Source: Candidatus Kaiserbacteria bacterium (GTDB lineage: Bacteria; Patescibacteriota; Minisyncoccia; Phycocordibacterales; Phycocordibacteraceae). From it: 15,203 bases of DNA. Positions 6,178 through 13,102 of this stretch are shown one piece after another (position 1 is the first letter of the stretch; each line of letters starts with the position of its first letter). The stretch lies in the NCBI GenBank assembly GCA_011052355.1, contig DRJB01000066.1, forward strand, positions 1 to 15,203. Reading direction: 5' to 3'. Position numbers and translations under genes: made by a program. The notes under the pieces are model-generated. The model had not been told where the DNA came from, did no database searches, and saw nothing but the letters and a program-made list of their open reading frames with translations.

Positions 6178-6333
6178 CTACTTTTTTGTTTCTTTGAAAA
6201 TTTCGTGTTTGCGAGTGGTTGGATCGTACTTCTTATACTCAATCTTTCGCTCAACTTTTTTCTTATTCTTGCGCGTGTGATAGACATACTCTGATTTCGT
6301 TGAGCGAAGTTTTATTAAATGACTTTGTGACAT
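6178..6333 (-). CDS. rpmG: 50S ribosomal protein bL33
   Basis: A 51-residue basic protein that binds the E-site region of the large ribosomal subunit. The pattern IKLRSTKSEYVYHTRKNK (7-24) followed by KIEYKKYDPTTRKHEIFKE (30-48) is that of bL33, in which KxDP..RKH..F.E is the most conserved part. It has no cysteines, so it is the zinc-independent form. Start at the ATG at 6331-6333, stop TAG at 6178-6180. A strong promoter lies immediately upstream and leaves almost no leader. Convergent with tRNA-Trp. Confidence 0.93.
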   Translation of the reverse strand: MSQSHLIKLRSTKSEYVYHTRKNKKKVERKIEYKKYDPTTRKHEIFKETKK

Positions 6334-6341
6334 ATGACACC

Positions 6342-6369
6342 ATTATAGCAGTAAATTCCGGTATCGCAA
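6342..6369 (-). promoter_or_regulatory. Promoter of rpmG
   Basis: Minus strand: TTGCGA (6364-6369), 16-base spacer, perfect TATAAT (6342-6347). The -10 box ends eight bases before the ATG, so the mRNA should be leaderless or nearly so. Confidence 0.8.
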
Positions 6370-6384
6370 CATCGGATACCTGAT

Positions 6385-6419
6385 GTTACCCCGGGCGCGC
6401 GAAGCGCGCCCGGGGTAAC
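6385..6419. repeat. Perfect intergenic hairpin, 16-bp stem, GAA loop
   Basis: GTTACCCCGGGCGCGC-GAA and its exact reverse complement, located just past the clpB stop and upstream of the rpmG promoter. Very GC-rich stem and no T-run. On the clpB mRNA strand the loop reads TTC, as in the miaA palindrome. Confidence 0.88.
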
Positions 6420-6445
6420 TAGGGACACCAGTGATTATTTTCACA

Positions 6446-9136
6446 CTACACTGCGACCTTTTCTCTTTTGCGCGCAACGTGCACTTTGCTTGAGCGCCTC
6501 TTAATCTCAAACACCGGTATGTCATCTTTGATAGTTACCGAGACAATTCCACCGTCCATAATTCCCCTTTCCACCATGCGCGAAGCAACCGGCGTAAGAA
6601 TGTAATCTTGAATTACTCGTTTAAGAGGTCGTGCTCCGTACTGTGGGCTGTATCCTTTTTTTACCAACCACGCGCGAACCGCAGGAGCAATGACAAGTGT
6701 GATGGCGCGCGTAGCAAGGCGTTGCACAATCTCCGTAATCTGATTATCCACAATTTTTGAAAGAGCGTTTCTACTGAGTACGTCAAAAATAACGATATCA
6801 TCAAGACGATTCAAAAACTCCGCGCGAAAATGCTCTTTCAACGACTCTGTCACTTTTCCTTTTACTTCTTCATACTGTGTCACCTCGGTAGCGTCCGCAT
6901 TTCCAAATCCAATGTGTGCCATGCGGTCAATAAGTTCTCCTCCAATGTTGCTCGTCAAAATAACAATGGTATTTTTGAAATTAACACGCCGTCCTTTTCC
7001 ATCAGTGAGATGTCCACTATCAAGCACTTGCAATAATATATTAAATACTTCCGGGTGCGCTTTTTCTATCTCATCAAAAAGCACCACGGCATATGGGCGA
7101 TGTCGTATGCGCTCGGTGAGTGTTCCGGATTCTTCATAGCCAATATATCCGGGCGGTGCCCCGAGCAATTTTGCAACGGAGTGCTTTTCCATATATTCAC
7201 TCATATCAACGCGCACGAGTGCCTCCGGGTCGTCAAACATAAAATCGGCGAGACGTTTTGAAAGTTCTGTCTTCCCAACACCTGTTGGACCAAGGAATAG
7301 GAATGAGCCAATGGGTCGGTTTGGGTCACTTATACCCACACGTGAACGCTTCACTGCGTTTGCTATTTTGCTCACCGCAGTGTCTTGTCCGATTATTGAG
7401 CTCTTGAGTGTTTCTTCCATACGGGCAAGCTTCGCCGCTTCTTCTTCAAGCATTCGCGTAACAGGTATGCCGGTCCATCGCGATACCACTTCCGCTATGT
7501 CTTGCTCGGTTACCTCTTCTTTAAGAATACGTCGTGATTTTTGCAGTGTTTTAAGACGGCGCAGTTTTTGTTCAAGGTCTTTTTGTAGGGTGGGCATCTT
7601 GCCATAGCGAATCTCGGCGGCGGCGGACAAGTCCGCCGCCGCTTCCGCGTTGTCAGAGTGTATTTTGAGCGTCTCAAGCTCACCTTTTATAAAACGAATA
7701 CTATCCAGCACTTCTCTTTCGTTGCGCCACTTTAATTCAAGCTCGCTTGTTTTTTCTTTGAGGTCTGCAATTTCTTTGTTGATGTGTTTGATGCGCTCCT
7801 TGATTTCCTTTTTGTGTTCACCGCCCTCATCTTTTTTAAGTGCCTGTCGTTCTATTTCAAGACGGCGAATACCTCTGTCAGTTTCCTCCAATAATGGCGG
7901 TTTATTCTCAAGTGCAATGCGCAGTCCGGAAGCGGACTCATCAACAAGATCAATCGCTTTGTCTGGCAAAAATCTATCGGAGAGATAGCGCGAAGAGAGC
8001 TCCACTGCGGCGACAATCGCTTCGTCAGTGATACGCACCCCATGATACAGCTCATACTTATCGCGCAGTCCGCGCAAAATAGCCACCGCATCTTCAATGG
8101 ATGGCTCCCTCACAAACACCGGTTGGAAACGCCGTGTCAACGCCGCATCTTTTTCAATATGTTGCTGATATTCTTTTATAGTGGTGGCACCTATTATGCG
8201 CATTTCGCCATGAGTGAGCGCCGGCTTGAGCATACTTGCCGCATCCAGGGCACCTTCGGCTCCACCCGCTCCAACCAACGTGTGCATTTCATCAATGAAC
8301 AATATCACTTTCCCCTGTGCACGCTCCACCTCTTTCATAACTGACTTCAGGCGCTCTTCAAATTCTCCGCGATATTTTGTGCCGGCAACCATAAGTCCCA
8401 AATCAAGAGAAAGGAGCTCTTTCCCTTTCAGTGATTCCGGTACGTCATATGATGCCATGCGCGTGGCGAGCCCTTCGGCTATCGCGGTTTTCCCCACTCC
8501 CGCCTCTCCGATGAGCACCGGATTGTTTTTTGTGCGTCGTGAGAGCACTTGGATAACTCTGTTTATTTCAACATCACGACCAATGACCGGATCCAGTTTA
8601 TTATCTGCCGCCGCATTAGTGAGGTTTCTTGTATATTTTGCAAGCGCACGGAAACGTTTTGGACCGACCACTGAACCGTCTTTAGTATTTTTAATTTCTT
8701 TAAGAACCGATGCAACAGTGTCCTTTTCAATACGAAAACGATTAAACACTTCGGCTGCTTGCCCGGGATGTTCAAGAAGCGCCAAGAACAAATGCTCCGT
8801 CCCAACGAAAGAATCGTTCATGCGTGCGGCTATTTTTCCCGATGCTTCAAGCGTCTGCGCGAGCTCGGGTGTTAAATATATTTGATATGACTGCGTCAAG
8901 ACTGATGAGACTTCAGGGTCTTCAAACAATTCCAAAACGGTATCGGAAAGAAGCATAGTGTCCACATCCATTTTATCAAGAATTGAAAAAACCAAGCTCT
9001 CTTCTTGCAATACCAGGGCGGCAAGAAGATGTAAGGTGTTGACGTGATTTTGTCCACGCTCTATGGCAAGCTCGTGCGCTTTGCGTACGGCTTCTTTTGC
9101 TTTTGAGGTGAAATTTTGGAATGGTGGCATTGGCAT
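6446..9136 (-). CDS. clpB: Hsp100 AAA+ unfoldase, ClpB-like with full middle domain
   Basis: An 896-residue ATP-driven unfoldase. Order: double Clp N-domain (about 6-150); first AAA+ module with Walker A GEAGVGKT (210-217), pore loop KYRGEFE (254-260), Walker B VILFIDE (277-283), arginine fingers in LTRRF (333-337); a long coiled-coil middle domain (about 415-545) of ClpB length; second AAA+ module with Walker A GPTGVGKT (616-623), pore loop GYIGYE (663-668), Walker B VVLFDE (684-689) and sensor 2 GARPLKR (834-840). The middle domain argues for ClpB, which threads aggregated proteins with DnaK. However, after TSNIGGELI there is HIGFGNADATE (741-751), where ClpC/ClpA carry their ClpP-binding loop and ClpB normally has nothing. 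A palindrome encodes AAADLSAAAE in the middle domain. It starts 24 bases after the upstream pseudo-protease gene. ClpB is the best name; ClpC-like activity is possible. Confidence 0.92.
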   Translation of the reverse strand: MPMPPFQNFTSKAKEAVRKAHELAIERGQNHVNTLHLLAALVLQEESLVFSILDKMDVDTMLLSDTVLELFEDPEVSSVLTQSYQIYLTPELAQTLEASGKIAARMNDSFVGTEHLFLALLEHPGQAAEVFNRFRIEKDTVASVLKEIKNTKDGSVVGPKRFRALAKYTRNLTNAAADNKLDPVIGRDVEINRVIQVLSRRTKNNPVLIGEAGVGKTAIAEGLATRMASYDVPESLKGKELLSLDLGLMVAGTKYRGEFEERLKSVMKEVERAQGKVILFIDEMHTLVGAGGAEGALDAASMLKPALTHGEMRIIGATTIKEYQQHIEKDAALTRRFQPVFVREPSIEDAVAILRGLRDKYELYHGVRITDEAIVAAVELSSRYLSDRFLPDKAIDLVDESASGLRIALENKPPLLEETDRGIRRLEIERQALKKDEGGEHKKEIKERIKHINKEIADLKEKTSELELKWRNEREVLDSIRFIKGELETLKIHSDNAEAAADLSAAAEIRYGKMPTLQKDLEQKLRRLKTLQKSRRILKEEVTEQDIAEVVSRWTGIPVTRMLEEEAAKLARMEETLKSSIIGQDTAVSKIANAVKRSRVGISDPNRPIGSFLFLGPTGVGKTELSKRLADFMFDDPEALVRVDMSEYMEKHSVAKLLGAPPGYIGYEESGTLTERIRHRPYAVVLFDEIEKAHPEVFNILLQVLDSGHLTDGKGRRVNFKNTIVILTSNIGGELIDRMAHIGFGNADATEVTQYEEVKGKVTESLKEHFRAEFLNRLDDIVIFDVLSRNALSKIVDNQITEIVQRLATRAITLVIAPAVRAWLVKKGYSPQYGARPLKRVIQDYILTPVASRMVERGIMDGGIVSVTIKDDIPVFEIKRRSSKVHVARKREKVAV
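7617..7642. repeat. Perfect palindrome inside clpB, 12-bp stem, AA loop
   Basis: GCGGCGGCGGAC-AA-GTCCGCCGCCGC, encoding EAAADLSAAAE in the coiled-coil domain before the conserved RYGKMP motif. The corresponding ClpB segment (..GDLARAAELRYGK) appears to have the same length. Confidence 0.8.
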
Positions 9137-9160
9137 ATACGATGTGTGTGAATATAATTT

Positions 9161-9958
9161 CTATGTTGCAGGTGTCGTGGTTGCAGACGTTTCCGATGTG
9201 GTGGTTGCATTCTTTTGCGCAAGAAGAGTGACGATGGCATCTGCGGAAACAAAAAGTCTGTCTTTGTTTCCACTTGAAATACCTATAAGATTTCCGGAAA
9301 GGTCTACCACTGTCGTGCCTGCGGACAATGTCGGCAACGTAGTGTAAAATCCTTTGCCGGTTATGTGAGAGACAATGCCGGTGGTGGCGCTTCCATTACC
9401 ACGTACTGAAAGAACAGTCTCGCCGAGTTTTAGATTTTTTTGAAGCACCAAATCCGGTGTTGACGCTTTTGGAAGCCCGGTGGTATCTGCGATGCTGTAA
9501 AGTGCCATACCATTGTGGGACCGTTCAAACGTGGTGGTCGCACTCGCTCCATTTAGAAATTCTGTTTTTGTTTTTGAGGGAGGTGTTCCGGCTAGCACCG
9601 TTACAATCATCTTTGCTTTGGGAAGATATGCACCGACTGAAAGTGCCGGAGTTTTTGCATTTGCGGAAACTCCGTAGAGCAAAACTGTTCTGGCACTTTG
9701 CGATGAAAGTGCGGATGTTACCAGATCTTCAGTTGAAGGTGCCGGGGTTGAAATGATGGTTTTCACCACCGTTGCCGGAAGTGACGGTGCGACTGTTTTT
9801 ACCGTTCGCTCCACTATGCGATTGACGGTTTGTGTTACAATCGGCGGAGCTTGGTCAAGCAACGACACGGTTAATATGCCCGTTGCAATAGAGGTGATGA
9901 AACTCACTAATATCATGAGTAACAAAAGTTGTGATTTGGTTAGTTCTTCAATATCCAT
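9161..9958 (-). CDS. Membrane-anchored trypsin/HtrA-like protein, probably catalytically inactive
   Basis: A 265-residue protein with a short cytoplasmic N-terminus, one hydrophobic helix (11-33), a Val/Thr/Pro-rich linker, then a beta-rich domain (about 88-247) reminiscent of the HtrA protease barrel: LGETVLSVRGNGSATTGIVSHI (178-199, given in parts: LGETVLSVR, then GIVSHI) corresponds to the LG..V..iG..xG...G.vs segment, and TLSAGTTVVD followed by LSGNLIGIS (210-228) corresponds to the catalytic GNSGGPLVN..G.viGI. The GNSGGP core is replaced by SAGTT, so the nucleophile Ser is Ala213; no clear His-Asp pair is seen either. C-terminus is Thr/Ser-rich. It is the first gene of a unit with clpB and might present substrates or sense envelope stress. 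The fold assignment is moderate; inactivity follows from it. Confidence 0.6.
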   Translation of the reverse strand: MDIEELTKSQLLLLMILVSFITSIATGILTVSLLDQAPPIVTQTVNRIVERTVKTVAPSLPATVVKTIISTPAPSTEDLVTSALSSQSARTVLLYGVSANAKTPALSVGAYLPKAKMIVTVLAGTPPSKTKTEFLNGASATTTFERSHNGMALYSIADTTGLPKASTPDLVLQKNLKLGETVLSVRGNGSATTGIVSHITGKGFYTTLPTLSAGTTVVDLSGNLIGISSGNKDRLFVSADAIVTLLAQKNATTTSETSATTTPAT

Positions 9959-9964
9959 ACCTAT

Positions 9965-9993
9965 AGTATATCCATACTTTATACATTACGCCA
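9965..9993 (-). promoter_or_regulatory. Promoter upstream of the pseudo-protease-clpB unit
   Basis: TATACT (9965-9970) ends six bases before the ATG; a weak -35 (TGGCGT, 9988-9993) lies 17 bases upstream. A second possible -10, TGTATAAA, overlaps at 9978-9985. The first choice implies a leaderless mRNA. Confidence 0.5.
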
Positions 9994-10014
9994 CTTGGTA
10001 CTATTAGAATACCA

Positions 10015-11292
10015 CTATAGAGCATGTTCGTCAAGAAACGCGACTGCATTGATGAGTGCTTTTATGAAGCGGTGTATGTCGGCGAGGGTGGTGGTTTGTC
10101 CCCACGAGACCCGCAACGTGGATGCTCCACGTTGCGGGTCTCGTGTAAGCTGTGTCACCACGCGTGAGCCGATTGTGTTTGTTTCGCACGCGCTTTTAGT
10201 TGAAACGGCGAACCCGGCTTCATCAAGGAGTATGGTGAGATAATCGGTATCGCGCCCGATAAAAGATATGTTTAGAATGTGTGGCACTGTGTTGGCGATA
10301 TTGGCGGTTTCGTTTATGAATGTGTGGGGAAGTTTTGAAATGTGATGTATTAAGAGAGCGCGGGCTTGGAGCGCGCGCGCGCTAAAGCGCGCGCGGTGTG
10401 TGTCGCAATAGCGAAATGCTTGTGCGAACGATGTGGCAAGCGCGACTGGTTGTGTGCCGGGTCGTATTGAGCGCTCTTGCGGACCGCCATGCACAAGTGG
10501 AGAAAGCGCGATGGTGCGATGTGATACAAGCGCGCCAATACCGCGCTCACCGCACATTTTTTGCGCATCAAAGACCAGCATGTCCGCACTCCAGTGCGCA
10601 CGTGTTATGTTTTGCGTAAGTGGTGCGGCACTGGCGTCTACGTGCAGTAGCGTAAGCGACCATGCAGGCGCCGGCACGCCGGCGCCTGCATGGTCGCTTG
10701 CGCGAGCCCCCACACTTGCATTATTTTTATTCTCTCTGTTTTCTTGTGCAAACACACGAAGTGCATTTTTAACTTCGCGCGTATTCCACACCGTACCGGT
10801 TTCTCCGCACACCGCCTCCATTGAAACAAGAGCCGTTTGAGGACGTAGCATTGCGCGAAGTGTTTTGATATCCACATTGCCATTAAGCGTGATAGGAAGC
10901 GCTTCAACCGCAAACCCCTTCTCTTTAAGCGCTTGTGCGGTGTGCACAATAGAAGTGTGCGCCGTTGATGCATATAAAAAATGTATGTCGCGAGGCGCAC
11001 GCCCGGAAGCAACAAGTGCACGCATGTGCCCGAGAATTGCAAGTGCGTTTGCTTCCGTTGCTCCGGAAGTGAAAATAACATCATCGGGCTTTGCCTCCAC
11101 GTAGCGCGCAATAACACCTCGTGCTTCCTCAAGAAGTTCCCGCGCATATCTGCCTTCAGTATGTGGCGAGGAAGGATTACCATACGTAGCCCTTCGCGCA
11201 GTATTGCCTGCGCGAAGGGCGGGCTTACACACAGGCGTCGCAGCCGCCCAATCCAAATACACTCTCTTCTTTTTTAAAAATTTCCCATTCAT
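10015..11292 (-). CDS. Divergent cysteine desulfurase (NifS/IscS-like, PLP-dependent)
   Basis: A 425-residue fold-type I aminotransferase-class protein that should take sulfur from cysteine for Fe-S clusters or tRNA thiolation. Seen: VYLDWAAATPV (11-21), YGNPSSPH (37-44), SGATEAN (76-82), His112 in TAHTS, ETGT (164-167), HVDA with Asp219, the PLP lysine Lys245 in FDAQKMCGERG, GGPQERSIRPGT (269-280), and the persulfide Cys369 in KSACETN. Several usual PLP contacts differ: NNE is CGE (Asn to Gly163), HVDAxQ is HVDASA (Gln to Ala222), SHK is AQK (His to Gln244). Start: the ATG at 11292, five bases after the tRNA-Leu gene; the longer open frame only reads through that tRNA. Four perfect palindromes lie within the gene; one encodes an apparent Ala/Gly/Pro insertion (about 192-213). 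Confidence 0.85.
   Translation of the reverse strand: MNGKFLKKKRVYLDWAAATPVCKPALRAGNTARRATYGNPSSPHTEGRYARELLEEARGVIARYVEAKPDDVIFTSGATEANALAILGHMRALVASGRAPRDIHFLYASTAHTSIVHTAQALKEKGFAVEALPITLNGNVDIKTLRAMLRPQTALVSMEAVCGETGTVWNTREVKNALRVFAQENRENKNNASVGARASDHAGAGVPAPAWSLTLLHVDASAAPLTQNITRAHWSADMLVFDAQKMCGERGIGALVSHRTIALSPLVHGGPQERSIRPGTQPVALATSFAQAFRYCDTHRARFSARALQARALLIHHISKLPHTFINETANIANTVPHILNISFIGRDTDYLTILLDEAGFAVSTKSACETNTIGSRVVTQLTRDPQRGASTLRVSWGQTTTLADIHRFIKALINAVAFLDEHAL
10103..10145. repeat. Perfect palindrome near the 3' end of the cysteine desulfurase gene, 20-bp stem, TGC loop
   Basis: Arms 10103-10122 and 10126-10145. On the coding strand the second arm encodes the conserved TLRVSW strand of the family and the first arm encodes TRDPQRG, a variable segment. 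The spacing from VV to TLRVSWG is the same as in NifS as I recall it. Confidence 0.9.
10374..10395. repeat. Palindrome in the cysteine desulfurase gene, 10-bp CG-alternating stem, AA loop
   Basis: CGCGCGCGCT-AA-AGCGCGCGCG, encoding RARFSARA; very like the RARFARA encoded by the miaA palindrome. Confidence 0.75.
10654..10699. repeat. Perfect palindrome in the cysteine desulfurase gene, 22-bp stem, AC loop
   Basis: Arms 10654-10675 and 10678-10699 are exact reverse complements (core GCAGGCGCCGGC). Encodes SDHAGAGVPAPAWSL just before the conserved HVDA motif, where most family members have a shorter connection, so this one looks like a true in-frame insertion. Confidence 0.9.
11189..11220. repeat. 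Palindrome near the 5' end of the cysteine desulfurase gene, 13-bp stem, 6-base loop
   Basis: GCCCTTCGCGCAG-tattgc-CTGCGCGAAGGGC, encoding ALRAGNTARRA between the conserved DWAAATP and GNPSS motifs; the distance between those motifs (17 residues) is the usual one. Confidence 0.8.
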
Positions 11293-11297
11293 GTATG

Positions 11298-11381
11298 TGG
11301 GCGAGGAGGGACTTGAACCCTCAATCCGTTTAAGGAACATGGTCCTAAACCATGCGCGTATACCAATTCCGCCACTCGCCC
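11298..11381 (-). tRNA. tRNA-Leu (UAG anticodon)
   Basis: Acceptor GGGCGAG pairs with CTCGCCC; anticodon stem CATGG/CCATG around TTTAGGA gives anticodon TAG; a long variable arm (TTCCTTAAACGGA) typical of class II Leu tRNAs; T-arm GAGGG-TTCAAGT-CCCTC. Discriminator A; CCA not encoded. The cysteine desulfurase ATG follows five bases later, so tRNA and mRNA are probably co-transcribed. Confidence 0.95.
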
Positions 11382-11391
11382 ATTGCTTGCG

Positions 11392-11420
11392 AGTATAGCG
11401 CACCATGTTACATATCGGAA
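11392..11420 (-). promoter_or_regulatory. Promoter of tRNA-Leu and the cysteine desulfurase gene
   Basis: TATACT (11392-11397) with TTCCGA (11415-11420) 17 bases upstream; predicted start about four bases before the tRNA 5' end. Confidence 0.6.
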
Positions 11421-11473
11421 GAACCCCTTACCGAAACCTAACTTTAATCAGAGGTTCTTCTGTATTATGTCTA

Positions 11474-11515
11474 TGTCCGCCCACCAGGACTTGAACCTGT
11501 TTACGTGAGGGGTTT
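11474..11515 (-). pseudogene. Collapsed copy of the tRNA-Lys locus
   Basis: Bases 11474-11499 are identical (26 of 26) to 14868-14893, the 3' end and T-arm of tRNA-Lys(CUU). Bases 11500-11515 then match 14943-14958, the sequence just beyond the other end of that tRNA, with one difference. The copy is therefore the tRNA-Lys locus with 48 bases (14894-14941, the 5' two-thirds of the tRNA) missing. It cannot fold into a tRNA. This and the following repeat fill the gene-free stretch 11382-11700; I see no other gene there. Confidence 0.85.
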
Positions 11516-11516
11516 A

Positions 11517-11622
11517 TGAGGGGTTTCGTAAACCCCTCAAAGAAACCACTCAAAGTCTGACCAGATTTTACCCGCGCGCCTTCGGCGCGCGGGGTTGCAT
11601 ATGTGGAAGTCTGACTTCCACA
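11517..11622. repeat. Composite hairpin repeat, copy A (downstream side of the hydrolase gene)
   Basis: Three hairpins in order: TGAGGGGTTT-CGT-AAACCCCTCA (11517-11539), CCCGCGCGCC-TTC-GGCGCGCGGG (11571-11593) and TGTGGAAGT-CTG-ACTTCCACA (11602-11622), with the linker CAAAGTCTGACCAGATTTTA between the first two. Roughly nine in ten bases match copy B at 13103-13209, in the same orientation. Confidence 0.92.
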
Positions 11623-11700
11623 GGACTGACTTCCATAGAATCGTTTACGTTTGCGATATTCAAAATGGTCGTAGCTTACTACACTTAACTTAACTGAAAA

Positions 11701-13053
11701 CTATTGAACTCTTTTAGAAGGCGTTGAACCCCACAGCATCTTTTGTGATTTCTTATTTTTAATCTCACTGAACCGGACCATTTCTTTTGGTGAACCGAAA
11801 CCAACTTTGTCGGTATTTTCAAACTCGTGAACTTTTTTCTGTTCCAGAATAGACCAACAAGATATGGGATTATTTACTTGCGGAGAAAATCCTACAAGTT
11901 TATTACCAATTTTTACAATTACCGTATCACCCCATCGATTTCTATAAACACCATCATAGGTGTGAGGTAATTTTTTTCCTTTCTGATAGTGATGGGAGTT
12001 ATCGGCTACTTTATAAAGCATTTCCATCACACCACGACTAACACTCCGCGCTGTACTTGAATGAGTATTGGTGAGTACCACTACTTGAATATTATCTACA
12101 ACACTTGTGATGGCGTTTGTGATAAATCCGGCAAAACCACCGGAATGACCCACAATAGTTCTTCCTTTAATTTCAAAAATATCAAGACCCAGACCATACT
12201 CATCATCACATGCCGGCTTTCCATGTGACTGCATCATAGCTTTTTTGGACTCTCTATTAACCACGCTCTTTTTAGTATCTAGAGAAAGTGAAGACAAAAA
12301 CAATGCCATGTCTCGTGCATTTGATATAAATCCTGTCGCCGGTGCATATGCGTATGTCTTTACATGAGGGAAAGCGATTCGGTCTTTTTTATCAGGAATG
12401 AAGCGTTCATAACCCGCTATTAATTTAGTCGGGATGTCATCAGACAAGTCGGGAAAAGTGTTTTTGAGAACCAATGGGTTGATAATATTTTTTGTTACAT
12501 ATTCTTCGTAAGAAAATTTTGATACCTTCTTTATAATCTCACCCAATATTGCAAAAGCATGATTTGAGTATTTGAATCCGGATAAATTTTCAATAATTAT
12601 GGCTTTGTCAGAAATAGTCTTTTTAAGTGATTTTGGAAACTTATCTGTCTCCCAGTGCGGTCCTTCACCGTCACGGAAAATACCGGAAGCGTGAGAAAGC
12701 ATCTGTCGTATAGTCACATTTTTCAAATCAGACGTTTTATTTTTACCCTTAAACCAAGGTAAGTAATCTGACACCCTATCATCAAGACGCAATTCGCCTC
12801 GTTCCTGCAACTGCATAATAGCCACCGTGGTAAATATTTTGGACATGGAAGCAACCCTAAACAAAGCATCTGCCGACAATTTACTGTTTCCTTCAATATC
12901 ACGACTTCCAAACGCTTTGAGATATAATGATTTCCCCTTATAGGCAATACAAACAACCACACCTGGAGTAAGATCGTATTTTATTTTCATTGGAACCCAC
13001 ACGTCCAAAACATTTTGTATTTCTTTCAGTGCAAATTCTATTTCTTTTTCCAT
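11701..13053 (-). CDS. Serine beta-lactamase / class C penicillin-binding-protein family hydrolase, no signal peptide
   Basis: A 450-residue protein of the beta-lactamase/transpeptidase-like fold (PF00144 type, with EstB and D-aminopeptidase relatives). Catalytic motifs: SxxK in VASMSKIFT (Ser69, Lys72), YxN in KYSNHAF (Tyr162, Asn164), and HSG in VGHSGGFAGF (His303), replacing KTG as in class C and esterase members. The last 90 residues form a small beta domain (TYDGVYRNRWGDTVIVKIGN) like the C-terminal lipocalin-like part of such hydrolases. No signal peptide or anchor, so it should be cytoplasmic: more likely an esterase or peptidase than a drug-resistance enzyme. I chose the ATG at 13053, seven bases past a good -10 box; ATG 13062 and GTG 13089 are alternatives. 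A/T-rich compared with neighbours and bracketed by direct repeats, suggesting transfer. Confidence 0.88.
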   Translation of the reverse strand: MEKEIEFALKEIQNVLDVWVPMKIKYDLTPGVVVCIAYKGKSLYLKAFGSRDIEGNSKLSADALFRVASMSKIFTTVAIMQLQERGELRLDDRVSDYLPWFKGKNKTSDLKNVTIRQMLSHASGIFRDGEGPHWETDKFPKSLKKTISDKAIIIENLSGFKYSNHAFAILGEIIKKVSKFSYEEYVTKNIINPLVLKNTFPDLSDDIPTKLIAGYERFIPDKKDRIAFPHVKTYAYAPATGFISNARDMALFLSSLSLDTKKSVVNRESKKAMMQSHGKPACDDEYGLGLDIFEIKGRTIVGHSGGFAGFITNAITSVVDNIQVVVLTNTHSSTARSVSRGVMEMLYKVADNSHHYQKGKKLPHTYDGVYRNRWGDTVIVKIGNKLVGFSPQVNNPISCWSILEQKKVHEFENTDKVGFGSPKEMVRFSEIKNKKSQKMLWGSTPSKRVQ

Positions 13054-13060
13054 AATTTGC

Positions 13061-13089
13061 ATTTTATCATTTTTCTGAATTTTTGACAC
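13061..13089 (-). promoter_or_regulatory. Promoter of the beta-lactamase-like gene
   Basis: GTGTCA (13084-13089), 17-base spacer, TAAAAT (13061-13066), then seven bases to the ATG at 13053. Predicts a leaderless mRNA and decides the start codon. Confidence 0.65.
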
Positions 13090-13102
13090 ACTCGCCGCAA
13101 AA

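Noticed and set aside
8214..8885. Plus-strand 223-codon open frame
   Set aside because: Lies wholly antisense to clpB, Ser-rich shadow of a conserved gene; no independent signal.
11293..11406. N-terminal extension of the cysteine desulfurase to an ATG at 11406
   Set aside because: It is translated tRNA-Leu sequence; the ATG at 11292 gives the usual family start.
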